Positions 35,201 through 46,306 of a stretch of 64,000 nucleotides of DNA are shown here, piece after piece. Location of the stretch: positions 1-64,000 of the forward strand of contig JAACJM010000252.1 of NCBI GenBank assembly GCA_013368315.1. The letters are read 5' to 3'. The notes under the pieces were generated by a model. That model made no database searches. It was not told the DNA's origin and saw only the letters and a list, made by a program, of their open reading frames with translations. The DNA comes from Tetrapyrgos nigripes (taxonomy: Eukaryota; Basidiomycota; Agaricomycetes; Agaricales; Campanellaceae). The translations under genes were made by a program, and so were the position numbers. Position 1 is the first letter of the stretch. Each line of letters opens with the position of its first letter.

Positions 35201-36475
35201 GGTATCACTTCGGCACTCAGTACAGCTTACCATCTGCAGACAGATGGCGAGACAGAGAGGTTCAATCAAGAACTTGAACAATACCTTCGAACCTTCTGTA
35301 ACTATCATCAGGACGATTGGGTCAAATACCTACCTTACGCCGAATTCTGTCACAATACCCGAGTTCACTCAGCCACTGGGAAATCGCCATTCGAATTACT
35401 CCATGGATTTCTACCCCGACTATTTCCTTCCATCAATCCAACTTCACACGTACCAAAAGTCGAAGAACGTCTCCAGAACTTGGATGCAGTTCGAGAGGAA
35501 CTAAAAGCAAGTCTGGCGACAGCGGCTGAACTGATGAAAGAGCAAAACAAGGACTACAGGAACGAAGGAATGAAGTTTAAAGTTGGGGATAAAGTGTTGT
35601 TAGACAGAAAAAATCTGAAGACGACGAGACCGAAAGCTAAGTTGGCGAATCGTCATCATGGACCATTCGAATCACTGACGTTATCAGTGAAGTCAATTAC
35701 GACTCAAATTACCGAATGCTGGCGCATTCATCCTGTCAAGGTTGTCATTACACTCAATAACCACCCAAGTCACACAATGCGGGAAACCGGTTACAAGACG
35801 ATAGATTTGATCAAGAGAGGTAAAGAGAGAAATAGAGATAGAGAGAAAGTAAGCTGACTAGGCTCTTACACTGCGTAGTGAAAGTACGGAGCGGAGACGA
35901 AGTGAACGAACTAAGGCATAGGTTACAAGGATCACAGGTATATAAGTAAAATATGAACAGATGGGAAAGAGTAAGTAATAATAGACGGTTTCGTGTGGAA
36001 ATGTCAAGAGCGAGAGAATAATAAGTCAAGTATGGATAGATGAAAGTACTGGATCATGCGGAGTGATTGACAGTGAGAATGTCCATGGAGATAGGAACCG
36101 GAGGAGATAAGAATGTGAGTCATAGATCTAGAGATGGTAACTATAGACGATGATGAGAAATGATTAATGTTTATGGAGTTAGAGTGGGAAGTAGATAGTA
36201 AAGGGAAAAGGATAGCAAAGAAATGAATAGGCAGGGAGCGATTCGTGACACATCCAGTGTTCCACGCTTCACTCCTATCGCCGTACAAAGAAACCGAAGC
36301 CCATGGAGTAAACTATCCAGGAGAACCGGCTGAGTTACTTCCTGAAGATAACGAATACAATGTGGAAACAATTCTAGATTCAAAACCAACGAGAAACCGC
36401 CGGGGAGTACAATACCTTGTCAAATGGTTGGACTATGCTGACTCAGAAAATTCCATGGGAACCGAGCGTCAGGAT
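32238..36475 (+). pseudogene. pol of the gypsy element: protease, RT, RNase H, integrase, chromodomain
   Basis: Protease: ALIDSGAEG near 32,331 with the catalytic Asp codon at 32,340. A TGA at 33,129-33,131 interrupts the linker. Reverse transcriptase: 33,258 onward, [13 protein letters not shown] and YMDDILIF (33,645-33,668). A one-base shift in an A-run near 33,757 changes frame. RNase H: 34,080-34,440 (VEVDASDHATGG, DHDNLRYF). A second shift lies at about 34,500-34,530. Integrase: HHCC finger 34,755-34,890 (HPGQFKTYELV, CATCQL), Asp in TTDFITDLP (~34,969) and, after a third shift near 35,090, Asp in ISDRGPQFAS and Glu in DGETERFNQEL. Two compensating shifts lie near 35,660-35,700. The frame WRIHP is cut at 35,733 by the solo LTR and resumes at 36,256 with VFHASLLSPY. 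The chromodomain is at about 36,358-36,470 (YNVETILDSK, QYLVKWLDY). Confidence 0.93.
35729..36255 (-). mobile_element. Inverted solo LTR inside the integrase/chromodomain region
   Basis: 35,734-36,250 is the reverse complement of the element's own LTR (begins TGTCAAGGTTG, ends CGATTCGTGACA). It is flanked by the 5-bp direct repeat CATCC (35,729-35,733 and 36,251-36,255). Removing it plus one CATCC rejoins the pol frame between WRIHP and VFHASLL. No internal retrotransposon sequence lies with it, so a full copy inserted and then recombined between its LTRs. Confidence 0.96.
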
Positions 36476-37470
36476 TGACGAAGGTGAAGGAGTATGATCG
36501 AAACCTTCCATCAACAGCATCCGAGATGCGTATCGACCCAAGAACCTGATACGCCCCGGAACAACAGTGCGTTCACTAGGATCGCCATGGAAGACATATG
36601 GCGAAGTACCCGTGTGCTTCAAAGCAAAAGCACAACTCCGAGGAGAAACACTGTTACGAACCATTGGTATTCTATGCCCTCGCTTGCACACCCCCACTCA
36701 GGCAATCGAACTCAGACTTCTGTCATCATCATCGATCGCATTCCCCGTTAACGGCGTCTACTGTCAAACCCGTCTCCGTAAATTGGAGCTGACCATTCAC
36801 ATTGACATTCACACCAACAAACCATAACTATAAAAGATCCCTTTACACAAGCGGCAGAACTATAGAACCATCATCTAACCGCAGCCATCCAACAACAATC
36901 ACCCACACTCTCGTCATAACAATGTCTACCACTCTCCTCCACCAACCTATCGCTCACACCGCACACCCAACCAACAGGGGACGTTGCACCTATGGAACAA
37001 CGCTCAGGACGTCGATGTTGACTCTCAAAAACAGCACGCAGGACCACACAACGGATGTCAACGCTGCACGTGGGGAGGAGAGGATGGACCAGGACGAGTG
37101 TAGATTGGGCAGAGGACATCAAGCTAGATGTGTCGTTCAAGTGGACATCCCTACGAGCAGAAGCACAGAGGGAACTTGGGATGGGGAGACGGCAGTATAT
37201 GGGGGCGCACACGTTCGCCCTACAGTATGATAATGACGACGAGGGAATGGAGCAGGCTGGGGAACAGCGACCGACACGACAGGATGGGGGACTTATCAGA
37301 CTGGACCGACCCTAGGTGGAGTATTACAAACTACACGCGGTGATGGGACAACTTAGAGAAGTATTGGCCGAGTCAAGGGGACGTAGACAGACGACTTCGC
37401 AAACAATGGGCGGAGCACTGGAAACTAGCTTGCCGAGCTCCAGTGAAAGCTCGTCCTAAAGAGGGGGTAA
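36476..37470 (+). other. Decayed 3' part of the gypsy element
   Basis: Between the chromodomain and the right LTR lie about 1 kb of broken frames on the plus strand. They are rich in Thr/Pro (36,800-37,000), then Trp/Gly/Arg (37,050-37,350). A TATA-like stretch (AACTATAAAAG) occurs at 36,826-36,836. It may be the remains of an additional C-terminal or spliced ORF of the element, but I cannot identify one. It ends in the polypurine tract. Confidence 0.45.
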
Positions 37471-37987
37471 TGTCATGAATCGCTCCCCGCCTATTCATTT
37501 TCTATTCATTTTCCCTTTACTACCTATTTCCCACTTTAACCCCATAAAACATCAACCATTTCTCATCATCGTCTATAGTTACCATCTCTAAGATCTATGA
37601 CTCACACTCTTATCTCTCCGAATTCCTATCTCCATGGACATTCTCACTGTCAAGCATCTCCTTATGAAACCAGTACCTTCATCTATCCATATTTAACTCA
37701 TTACTCTCTCGCCCTTTGACATTTCCACATGATACCGTCTATTATTACTTACTCTTTCCCATCTGTTCATATTTTCACTTATATACCTGTGATCTTTGTA
37801 ACCTATTCCTTAGTTCGTTCACTTTGTCTCCGCTCCGTACTTTTACTACGCAGTGTAGAGCCTAGTCAGCCTACTTTCTCCCTATCTCTCTACTTCTCTA
37901 TTTCCCTTGATCAATCTATTCTCTTGGAACTGGCTTTTTCGTATTGTGTGACTTGGGTGGTTATTGAGTGTACCGACAACCTTGACA
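37471..37987 (+). repeat. Right LTR of the gypsy element
   Basis: Starts TGTCATGAATCGC directly after the polypurine tract and ends CCTTGACA. It matches the left LTR along its length with many point differences and small indels, for example near 37,495-37,545. Confidence 0.95.
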
Positions 37988-38263
37988 CACGCCCCCCCCT
38001 TGTCTGTTGTCCATCATCATTTTCCAAATCCTCATCTCCACTCTCTCACAATACTCTTTTCAACTATGATTGGGGTAACACAAAAGGAAGCCAGGTTGTA
38101 TGTGAATGATGTTGACTCATCAATCTCAAAACAGTGCATCCTTTCCTGAAACCATTCCCATTTGTCCAGTTATTTTCACTCAAGATGTCACTACACCAAT
38201 TTTGCAGGCATTGCGATTAACAACTTAAAAAATCATTAATTCCACATCATTCAACATGTTCAT
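37988..38263. other. Short intergenic spacer
   Basis: Nothing supported; a C-run follows the LTR end directly and the sequence then becomes AT-rich. Confidence 0.4.
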
Positions 38264-39452
38264 TTGTACTCCCCCAATCATTCCACTTCCAGCCCTGCAG
38301 GATACTTCTTCGATCATTCTGATACAATTGCTTTATCATCTCACAACTTTACTCATGCTTCCAGCATTGATGAGAGAGACAAAAGAGCTTCTGATTCTGA
38401 TTCTGAAGAGCAGTGGAAATATCTAGGTGGATATGAGTACTATATTGATTCAGTGGTCTTGTTCTTTTTTCCGGTTTCATCACTTTATGTTTTTCATGTT
38501 TTTTTTTCATCTTTATGATTTATGCTTTATGATCTCAGGAGGTGTGTTAGGATGTCGAGTCTAGATCCTCATGGCATTGGTAAATACATACATACAAAGG
38601 TCCTTATGACTGGCTCTTTGTAATCTGTACCTAAATTCATCTATACTACTTGTTGCCTCTCACACATCCTCAGTTCCTCTGGTACCCAATTCTTAACAGT
38701 AACAACTAACCTACTTTTTGAGGCTCTCAGGTCCCCTTCATATCCCTACTACCCTACTGGATATCCCAGCACTATGTACCCATCTCCTCTTGTTCCTAAT
38801 GCCACGCCGAGTCAACCACCTGCTCAAATAGGCAAACAGACCCACGAGAATCCCTCTGAAAACCCTGTTTACCATCTAACAGCACGTTTGCCAGGCACAG
38901 AAACCCCACCAGGACAGCTCTCATCAATCCCAGAACCATCCACAGGCTTCTTTGGGGTGATATGTCTTGTCTCTTTAGCCATACATACTCTTACTACACT
39001 AGTGTACAGTGTACTAGGTCAAATTGCTCTCAAAAAAATTGTATTTTTTTTCACCTATATTACAAGGTAATCTGATAGAGCAAACCTCAAAACTCAAGAA
39101 TATGATAGTCACCAAACAATGATTTTTTGGAGCAGAGGACATCGATTTTTTTGCAAGTCCATTGTCACATTGGCAGTGCCTGCCAAAATTGCGACAGTTC
39201 GGATCTTGTGTGATGTCACAGAACTGGATGGTCACAAGCCTAAGCTTCGCTTTTTGATTTCCCCAGACACTATTCTTCAAGAAACTGGTGCAGTGTCCAA
39301 AATCCCTTATTTTAAAGTGTTCTACATGTATTGTGCTCTTATTATCAAAGGTCAAATTCAGAAAGCGGAGTATACAAGGCTCCTATTTGACTACTACAAC
39401 AAGTGTGTGTTTCAATCAGATGGAGATGGGAGCACTTTGCTGGGCTAGACCA

Positions 39453-39638
39453 GTTGGAGGCAGTGTTGTCCTTAAGCCTTAACAATTATTAATGTTAAGG
39501 CCTTAAAAACCTTTTAATTTAAGACCTAACTTCAGAAGAAAAACAATTTAAGCCTTAATTAAGACCTTATTAACAACTTAAGATGTAACTTCATTGGGTG
39601 GCCTTAATTAAGGCCTTAAGGACAACACTGGTTGGAGG
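39453..39638. mobile_element. hAT MITE A, 170 bp, perfect 8-bp target duplications
   Basis: Element 39,461-39,630, with inverted ends CAGTGTTGTCCTTAAG at the left and the complement CTTAAGGACAACACTG at the right. Target duplication GTTGGAGG at 39,453-39,460 and 39,631-39,638. The interior is AT-rich with repeated TTAAGGCCTTAA-type words, so the element can fold almost end to end. Terminal CAGNG plus 8-bp duplications fits hAT. Confidence 0.93.
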
Positions 39639-39814
39639 AGATGACAGAAATGATGGATCACTTGTATGCTCCAGGGACTGATGCCAGTATCAGCATACAT
39701 GGAATGTCTTCTACTAATCAATCATCACTTCCTGGACCCCCTCCTTCCACATCTGCACATGCACATGTGCCAGCACCAAATACACCCTCATGTCACCCTT
39801 CCAGCCCAGGTGAT

Positions 39815-40339
39815 GTAATCCCCAGCGTTGTCAATTAAGGGCTTAATAAGGGTGAAAATTTTTCCTAAGGGCTTAAATACTTATTAATGGTTATTAAGGT
39901 AAGGGTATTTAAGGCTTAATGACAGAGATTTTTTGAAAAGGTACAATTTACACGCCATAATCATCACCAGACCCTTCAAGCTCTCCATCACCTGGTGGTT
40001 CATCAGAATACTCCGCTGTGAGAAGCTCCATCATCATCACCTCTTCATTATATGCTCAGTGATGTGCACGAGGAGCAATGAAGTCATTCAACAGTCACTT
40101 TGGGGTCCCTCCGAAAAGCTTGTCAAGGGTGATTGGCAACCATTTGCGATTGACAGGCTGCGCCGTTGAGCTGGTAGATTCGTCAACATCCATATCTGAA
40201 TTCTCATCCACATCCAGTTACTAAGCTTGACTATTAAGGGTTAATCAGGGTTGGGGCTGATGCTAAGGGTTATCTTAAGGGTGTTCTTAAGGCTTAACTA
40301 ATTTTAAGGGTTAAGCCTTATGACAACACTGGTAATCCC
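39815..40339. mobile_element. hAT MITE B, 509 bp, perfect 8-bp target duplications
   Basis: Element 39,823-40,331 with ends CAGCGTTGTCAATTAAGG and, inverted, CAGTGTTGTCATAAGGCTTA. Target duplication GTAATCCC at 39,815-39,822 and 40,332-40,339. Both subterminal parts carry TTAAGGG/CCTTAA words as in MITE A. The middle (39,940-40,200) is unrelated to A, so A may be a short derivative of the same family. Confidence 0.92.
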
Positions 40340-40549
40340 AGGTGCTGTCAGTAATATGCCACAGGTACAGCAACACCTGTGGAGGTACCTGAACAGACAG
40401 CACCTGAACCTGCTAAGTCTAAGCCCCACCATGGCACCAGGTCACAAACGCGCGCTCAGAAATAATCAGTCACATTGCCTTAGACTTGAGCCAGTCACTT
40501 CTGCAAGGTTTGATGAAAGTCGATCAAACCGCTTGGCAAAGCACTTTTG

Positions 40550-41391
40550 ATCGACTGTCATCAAATTGTTACACAGTACGAGTGGTTTTGAGTCTAACAT
40601 TGTCTATGCCTATGTACAACTATACTGTAATAACATACAATGTTCTTTTGCAATTCAATTGTTTGTATATACATATGCTTGGTTTTGGAAAGACTAACTG
40701 CAGCAAGTGAGTCATAGGAGATGCCAACAAGCAGTGGTAGCTGTATTTGCCCACCTGCTAAAATGGTCGACATGAGCTTGAGCCCTTGAGTAATATCTGT
40801 AGCTTCCCCGACTCTCTCTTTCAGAGAGAAGGGCCTTGTGGGGTCAAAACGTCCACCATCAAACTCCCACACTCGAGGTCCCCAGTTTGATCCTGGGCTG
40901 AACCAATCATTTTCTGTTGTTTTTCGCTTCTCCACATCCCAAACGGCGCAATTTTTCAGCACTTGTTGATTGCTTACTCTTTTTAATCGATTTTCTATGC
41001 ATATTTTAGTTTCGTCACCAAAAAGTTCGAATTTATTCAAGTACCGTTTGAGTACCGTTACCCTAATCATACCATTTCATCTCGAAAAGGGATCATTTTG
41101 GGCTTAGTAACTTCGACATTTACTCACGCTAATTTCGGTAACCCCTAATTCCAAATGACGTCTTTACCCACGTATGTATATTATTTATTTATAGCGGGTG
41201 TGTATCGTTCGTTTCCTTTTCTTCCCCGGTTGTATCCCTACGAATTTTTCGTCAAGTTTGTTTTTTGCACTACTAAAGATGGATAACTGCGAAGGTGAGC
41301 TTTGGTGTGTATCTGTGCTCGTCTAATGTTGTTGATTGTTACTCTGTTGTGTTAGATGCCACAGTTTCAGTGTCAGATAGGGCTCCTTCTT
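40550..41391. other. Interval without a supported gene
   Basis: A 158-codon minus-strand frame (40,594-41,070) covers much of this stretch, but it lacks domain-like sequence and splice partners, so I do not call it. A sequence like the tRNA B-box (AGTTTGATCCTGG, 40,886-40,898) has no matching A-box or foldable acceptor stem. Confidence 0.35.
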
Positions 41392-41420
41392 CATCAGCAA
41401 AATGGTTCATCCGGCTTAGA
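41392..41420 (+). repeat. Left terminal inverted repeat of the Plavaka element
   Basis: 29 bases identical to the reverse complement of 53,786-53,814. Followed by subterminal words CGCTTTGGCTTACATC repeated at 41,439-41,485, as expected for transposase binding sites. Confidence 0.9.
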
Positions 41421-41611
41421 CGTGCTTATGCTTATATCCGAGCGCTTTGGCTTACATCCGGTTGCTTTGGCTTACATCTGATCGCTTTCGCTTGGAGACA
41501 TCTTCTTTGGCTTAGAGAAATTTCGTTAGCTTAGAGACAAGTGCTTGGGACCACATTTTGTACATATGCTTAGAACACAAATAGAATAAAGGCCTCTATC
41601 TTAGAACGATG

Positions 41612-42538
41612 CTACAAGTCATTGAGATGTTCGCGACAAGTTAGCAATTTGGAATGGAGGTTGTCATATGCTCTCTGCAATTCTCTAATTTCCGACTCAA
41701 AACGACGTTTCCCTGTAACCCAGTCCTGTCGTTCGCGGGACCGAGCTGCCACTAGAATCTTCACCTCTAGCTTCATGTCTGAGACTGTGGCCTTGAGCTC
41801 TTTTAACTCAGCTTGATGGCAGTGGGTCGTCTTCTTCAAATCAACAAGTTGGGCATGACGATCAGTGGAAAGGGCGGTCGCTTCCTTGAGTTCAGTCTCG
41901 AGGCAGAGGATGGTTGCCGTGTTATCATCAATGAGAGTCATTTCTGACTCGGAGTTGGGCTCTCTATAAAATTTGGGGATCATTAGGCGGCTGCACAATA
42001 GACGAATAATTACTTACTTCTTGATCTCAAATGACTCAGGCTCCTTCTTGACACTGGCAGCTCCCGTCAATTTGGTGACCCTGTAATGCAACAAAAGCCC
42101 AGGAATTAGCACAACAGATACTCGGAAATGATTTTGATTACACACTTTGCCTGGCCCTTCTTCGAGTCACCCCTTGCAGCCTCCATCCTGTCATCAACAT
42201 TTTCTTTGTTTCCTGGACCCACAGACTCACCTGAGTGAGAACGATATCACTAATGTATCAGATAAAAAAGCAATCCAGTACGAACAGGTTTTCTGCACAA
42301 ACATGCTTTGCCCAACCTCATCATAAAGTAAGCCTGCCCAAGGAATAGAACCAAGTTGAGAGTCTTCGAAGCCTTCCTCATACGGTCTATGGACCCAGTT
42401 AATCTGGGCTAACGTCAAGAAGATAGCCAATATGCACTGCTTGACCTTTAGATTTTGAGTGCAGCTACGCCTCGGCCACTTCTTGGACTTGTCAGGACTG
42501 TTTTCGATGTCGGACAATAGGCCTCGCTTTGCAGCCAT
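41612..42538 (-). CDS. Plavaka-element ORF with coiled coil, unknown function
   Basis: Starts at ATG 42,538 (MAAKRGLLSDIENSPDKSKK). The first exon encodes a basic head and a hydrophobic helix (LAIFLTLAQINWVHRPYEEG). Middle exons cover about 42,229-42,150 (KENVDDRMEAARGDSKKGQ) and 42,078-42,018 (VTKLTGAASVKKEPESFEIK). The final exon (41,965-41,612) is a long coiled coil (LETELKEATALSTD, KRRFESEIRELQRAY) ending in REHLNDL. The exon 1 donor near 42,285 is not settled; the other joins are GT-AG. It lies inside the terminal repeats, downstream of the transposase on the same strand, so it probably belongs to the transposon. No domain recognised. Confidence 0.6.
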
Positions 42539-42723
42539 GAGAGTTATGTGGAAGATCAGAAGGGAGCTGTCGACATGGTCACAGAAGAAGAGTTGTGCCT
42601 AAACTATTTGCCGGTGGATAGGTAATAGGCCCGGAGTACTCACATCCATCCGCTATCTCCTACACCCCCACCGTCCTCTCCAGACAATTTCCCATCTATG
42701 AGTGTGTATTAGTGAAGTACATA

Positions 42724-45700
42724 CTAGAATGCTATCTCGTGTGCATGATAATCAATGTATTTATTTACATAGAAAGAATGAAAGTCATCCAGAGTGTCTG
42801 AGTAGGAATGGTCATTTGGAATCCATTCATCACCAGCAACACCCAATAGGTGAGCGCCGTGTACTATGCTCTGGAGAGGTATGATATCCACCTGCCTATT
42901 ACCATCCATGTCCTCATCCGGCTGTACAATCCACATACCCGTGATAGGATCAGGCTCGTCGCCCACAGCACTAAAACCAGTGATGACTGCACATGGGTAC
43001 CTTTGCCGATCATGAAGAACAGAAAGGAAGTGAAGGACCCGAGCAACGTAAAGTCCTCGAAAGCCTGGCAATGATGGGTCCTGGTTGACAAATACGCAAT
43101 CCCTTCGTTCAGGCCCACCTCTCCACGAATCAACTGCTCTGATCCTCTCCTTCTTCAGTCCACCAAAACCACATAGATCGCTCGGTGCAGTGAAAGTCGC
43201 AATGGCAGAAGGATATACCCAGACCTTGGTTGAAGAGTCAAACTCTGGCAGGTGAGCATTATCCTGGACTGTTACCCAGTCTATGTCGTTGCGTTGATTG
43301 GGAGGAAGGTTCTGCTCGTAGATGAATGACTTCAAGAAGAATGAGAAGTCGTCGATTTTCAGGTGGGGGCCCAAGGTGTCAGGATGCCGAGGAAGATTCT
43401 TGACTAACGAGCCAGTCAGTATCCAGTGTTGAAAAGTAGAATTACCGACGCACCGTGCTTGCAAGCAAGTCTAATTCCACTGCCCATTTGCTTCCCATCC
43501 ACTGGCCCACCATCATCATCTTCATCGTCATCTGGATTCACAGCCATCGCCTGCAATGCCAACAAGCGCTCAATAGCACGTATGTCTGCTTGATGAGCAA
43601 AACGCTCACTTAGCCCCTTGGTGACAGGACCAGACAGCATTCCCCGGTGTCGAAAGTCAGCCTCTGCCCATTCAAGCTTGTCCATCCATTCGTTGATGAC
43701 CAACATTTCCGACAGTGGTTGGTTACGACTGCTCCGACGCCATGGTTCCTTGACAGCAGCTATATGTTTCGACTCGGTAATTGAAGAGCAAAGGCTGTTA
43801 GGAGAACCAAATTCCGCAATGAGGACAGGATAGTGTATAAGGGAGTGCTGACGTGGAAGAGAGAATGTGTCCCGTACTTCAAGCTGTTCAAAGATGACGC
43901 GTTCCTTGTGAAATTGGTCGAGCGCTTGTCCAATCTGGTAGATGGTGTCTTCAGTGATGACATCTCTTCTGACAAGGTAGCAGAACTCTGTGAAGGCCGC
44001 AATAGTCCGGACAATCTCGTCTGGCACTCGGCCAGCAATAGCAGCTAGATAGACCTAAGGAATAAACAATTAATTAATTAGACTGCATCATTAGAGTACA
44101 TGAAACTCACCTTCATGAGTGCCTTCGAGTCATTTCCAGTCCATTGCTTGAATCCACGGCCTTCTGGAAAACGCTGAAGTGCTGGAAATAAAGGTGCAGC
44201 TGCAATCCTGAACTCACTTGAGGCGATACTGATTGCAGAGGCATAAGAACACTTACCGTTGGTCAATGTCAGCCATTATTCTAGCTGCCTCTGCCTTACT
44301 ATTCTCCAGCTCCAGATACTCCTGTATCCATGTAACGAGGTGGTCCTTGTATGTGCCTTTGATGAGCTGATGTAGGATGTCGGGCGCGATCAAAGCATGA
44401 ATATCCGCACGAGGGAAGTAATACGTGAAAGGCTAATTGACGACTTGATCAGCTTAGAACATAATCAGGAGAGGAATAGTAACGTACCATGATACCTGAT
44501 ATAATCCCATATGCGTCCCACTTATCTGCAGCAGACGGCATGGCATCGTCAACCAAACAGGTGTGTTCATGCGATCTTGGTATACTCGGGCCATCAAGGT
44601 CTTTGTGGTCAGCAGTACATCTGTAAGAAGTTAATGAGGAACATCAAGCAATAAAATACACAGCTGAGACAGACCTTGCACACCATCCCTGAGCGATACA
44701 CGCAAGCAGCACCTGCTCGGGATAATCGCCAATATAGGGTCCGATGCTGTATACCACCCGACGGTAATAACCATCACCAAACCGTACTAGGTCTGGCTTT
44801 GTCATGAACAGGCGAAGGGACTCGTATACATGGTGAAGGGACTGATGGAAGATATGTCAGCGGAATTTGCGGAACTCAGGGCTATTCTGATAATCTCGAG
44901 TAGCTTTTGTAAAGTACATGAGTTTTGGAAATGGCTTGTTTAGAGGATCTGGTGGACGTACTCTTGGGTATGGCAAGGAACATAAAAAGAGAAACACCAC
45001 CACGGTGAGATCGACGAGCATTATTGGTGAGGCAACCGTTTGAGAGATATGCAGGATAGTAGTCGTTTTGGCCCGTTGCAACGGAGACGGTGGCCTTGTC
45101 ACTACCCGTTATAGTAGCACACAGCATGGCACCTTTAGTGTCTGGGTGCGCATCAACGATTTTATCCTGTATTTGTATGAGACGAAATGAAAGACAAAAG
45201 AAAGGTGTAACGCACTGCCTCGCGCATAGCCCAGTTACCAGACATGAAGTTCTGGTATTGCCGTTTCCCATCTTCCGCACTAATCGCCTGGTAAGGTGTC
45301 GTCTCCATCTCTCCAATAAAGTCTGGATTTCCTAGTTGCCGATGGAGAACCTCCCGCAGATCCCGATAATACACCATAAATTCACTGTCCATCCAAGGCT
45401 CAAGCTTCTCCTCCTCCCAAGGTCCATCATACTTAACTGAAAAAGCTTCCCAGGGAACAGCACCATCAGTACACGCATCAATTGTGGAGTACAGATCGGT
45501 ATGATCTGCAAAGAGCGGTTGTTCTTCCTGAGCACGGGCAGCCAGTATTTCCATCAACTCGTCTATGTTTCCGGCTGAAGCCTGCATTTTACGATACAGG
45601 AGATTGGCCATCCGGAACTCTAGACCGTCCTGCCAGGGTCTCCAATCATTGCCCTGACGCTCTGTTGGAGATGGAGCAGGAGGTGGTGCCCCCTCAGGAA

Positions 45701-46126
45701 GAACATTCCCTTTGGAATCACATTTACGGCCTTGATTGGGTTAGTAAAGGTCAATTTTAAGAAAGCAAGAAGACTAAACTTACCATTGAGCTTGGCGTGA
45801 AACTGTCGTTCAATTTTGTGACCCTTCTTTGCTTCAATTCTGTCGTCTGGTTGTGGAGGAAGAGAGATGGAAGCGTCAAAGTTGGCATTCGGGTTGAAGT
45901 CGATGTCCCAATGTAACACGGGTTTGACATTAGGCTCGTCATCAGACAAAGCTACATCGGAGTCGGAGTCGGATTGAGACGTGCTGGAATAGTTAAGGTG
46001 GTCATGAGTGTGGAGGTGGTTTCCGAGCCCCGTATGGTTTTTGAATGTACGGTGACAGCCAGGTACTGGACACATTAGTGTACAAGGCCGGGCTTGCTTC
46101 CGAGCTGATCTGGGCAGAGGGGGCAT
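42724..46126 (-). CDS. Plavaka transposase with N-terminal C2H2 zinc finger
   Basis: Transposase of the fungal Plavaka branch of CACTA/EnSpm-like elements. Start ATG 46,126. A C2H2 finger (CPVPGCHRTFKNHTGLGNHLHTH pattern: C-x4-C, H-x3-H) spans about 46,076-46,005, followed by an acidic linker. Family blocks: WRPWQDGLEFRMANLLYRKM (45,650-45,590); FMVYYRDLREVLHRQLGNP; the ITGSDKATVSVATG block near 45,100 that corresponds to the SDKT...G motif; PKLMYF; then the PDILHQLIKGTYKDH block near 44,370. C-terminal parts at 44,027-43,450 and 43,410-42,724 include LPRQHSLIHYP and ITESKHI. About ten exons with 50-80-bp introns. No stop was seen inside readable exons, so it may be intact. Confidence 0.88.
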
Positions 46127-46306
46127 GATAGAGGAAAGAATGAAAAAGAGTTATTGGAGGTGTGACTAGGATAGACGGGCGACGGGAGTGATGGGCAGAT
46201 TTGGCGGTTGGCGGGTAGACCGTAGGAAAAGGATATTTATTTAGCCTTTTTTTTTTTGCTGCAGTTTGAAAATTTTTCCGCTGGTCCATCTCATTCCTTG
46301 ACCACC
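46127..46306. promoter_or_regulatory. Divergent promoter region of the Plavaka element
   Basis: The transposase (minus, ATG 46,126) and the accessory gene (plus, ATG 46,307) diverge from a shared 180-bp spacer, so one bidirectional promoter most likely serves both. It contains a T-run (46,247-46,256) and an AT-rich segment (GATATTTATTTAG, 46,231-46,243) but no clear TATA box for either gene. Confidence 0.5.

Larger units (their letters stand above)
29501..37987 (+). mobile_element. Decayed Ty3/gypsy chromovirus-type LTR retrotransposon
   Basis: Two direct LTRs of about 518 and 517 bp enclose gag-like and pol-like remnants in the order capsid, zinc knuckle, protease, reverse transcriptase, RNase H, integrase, chromodomain. 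That order (integrase after RNase H) defines Ty3/gypsy, and the chromodomain places it with the chromoviruses, which in fungi target heterochromatin. A purine-rich tract (AAAGAGGGGGTAA) abuts the right LTR at 37,458-37,470. The element is dead: several in-frame TGA codons, at least four frameshifts and a 517-bp solo-LTR insertion. No 5-bp target duplication is visible (ATAAA on the left, CACGC on the right). Confidence 0.95.
38264..40549 (+). pseudogene. Unknown multi-exon gene interrupted by two hAT MITEs
   Basis: Segments with protein-like composition lie at 38,264-38,470 (Ser/Asp-rich, SDSDSEEQWKYLGG), 38,733-38,990 (SPSYPYYPTGYP, Pro-rich) and 39,100-39,430 (LISPDTILQETGA, YMYCALIIKGQIQKAEYTRL). 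A further frame is split by MITEs. Removing MITE A with one target duplication joins HFAGLDQLE to EMTEMMDHLY. Removing MITE B with one duplication joins SPGDVIP to GAVSNMPQV, and the frame runs on to a stop at 40,548. The join between the 39,100-39,430 frame and the HFAGLD frame needs a one-base shift or an unseen intron. I do not recognise the family; the middle part is hydrophobic-alternating and could be a folded domain. The gene was coding before the insertions. Confidence 0.5.

Noticed and set aside
36004..36288. 94-codon minus frame
   Set aside because: Lies in the inverted solo LTR and mirrors frames in the other LTRs.
40840..40915. Possible tRNA or SINE with B-box-like AGTTTGATCCTGG
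   Set aside because: No A-box at the right spacing and no foldable acceptor or anticodon stem.
40594..41070. 158-codon minus-strand frame
   Set aside because: Fairly long but with no recognisable motif, partner exons or homologous pattern; could be chance in non-coding DNA. Would reconsider with transcript evidence.
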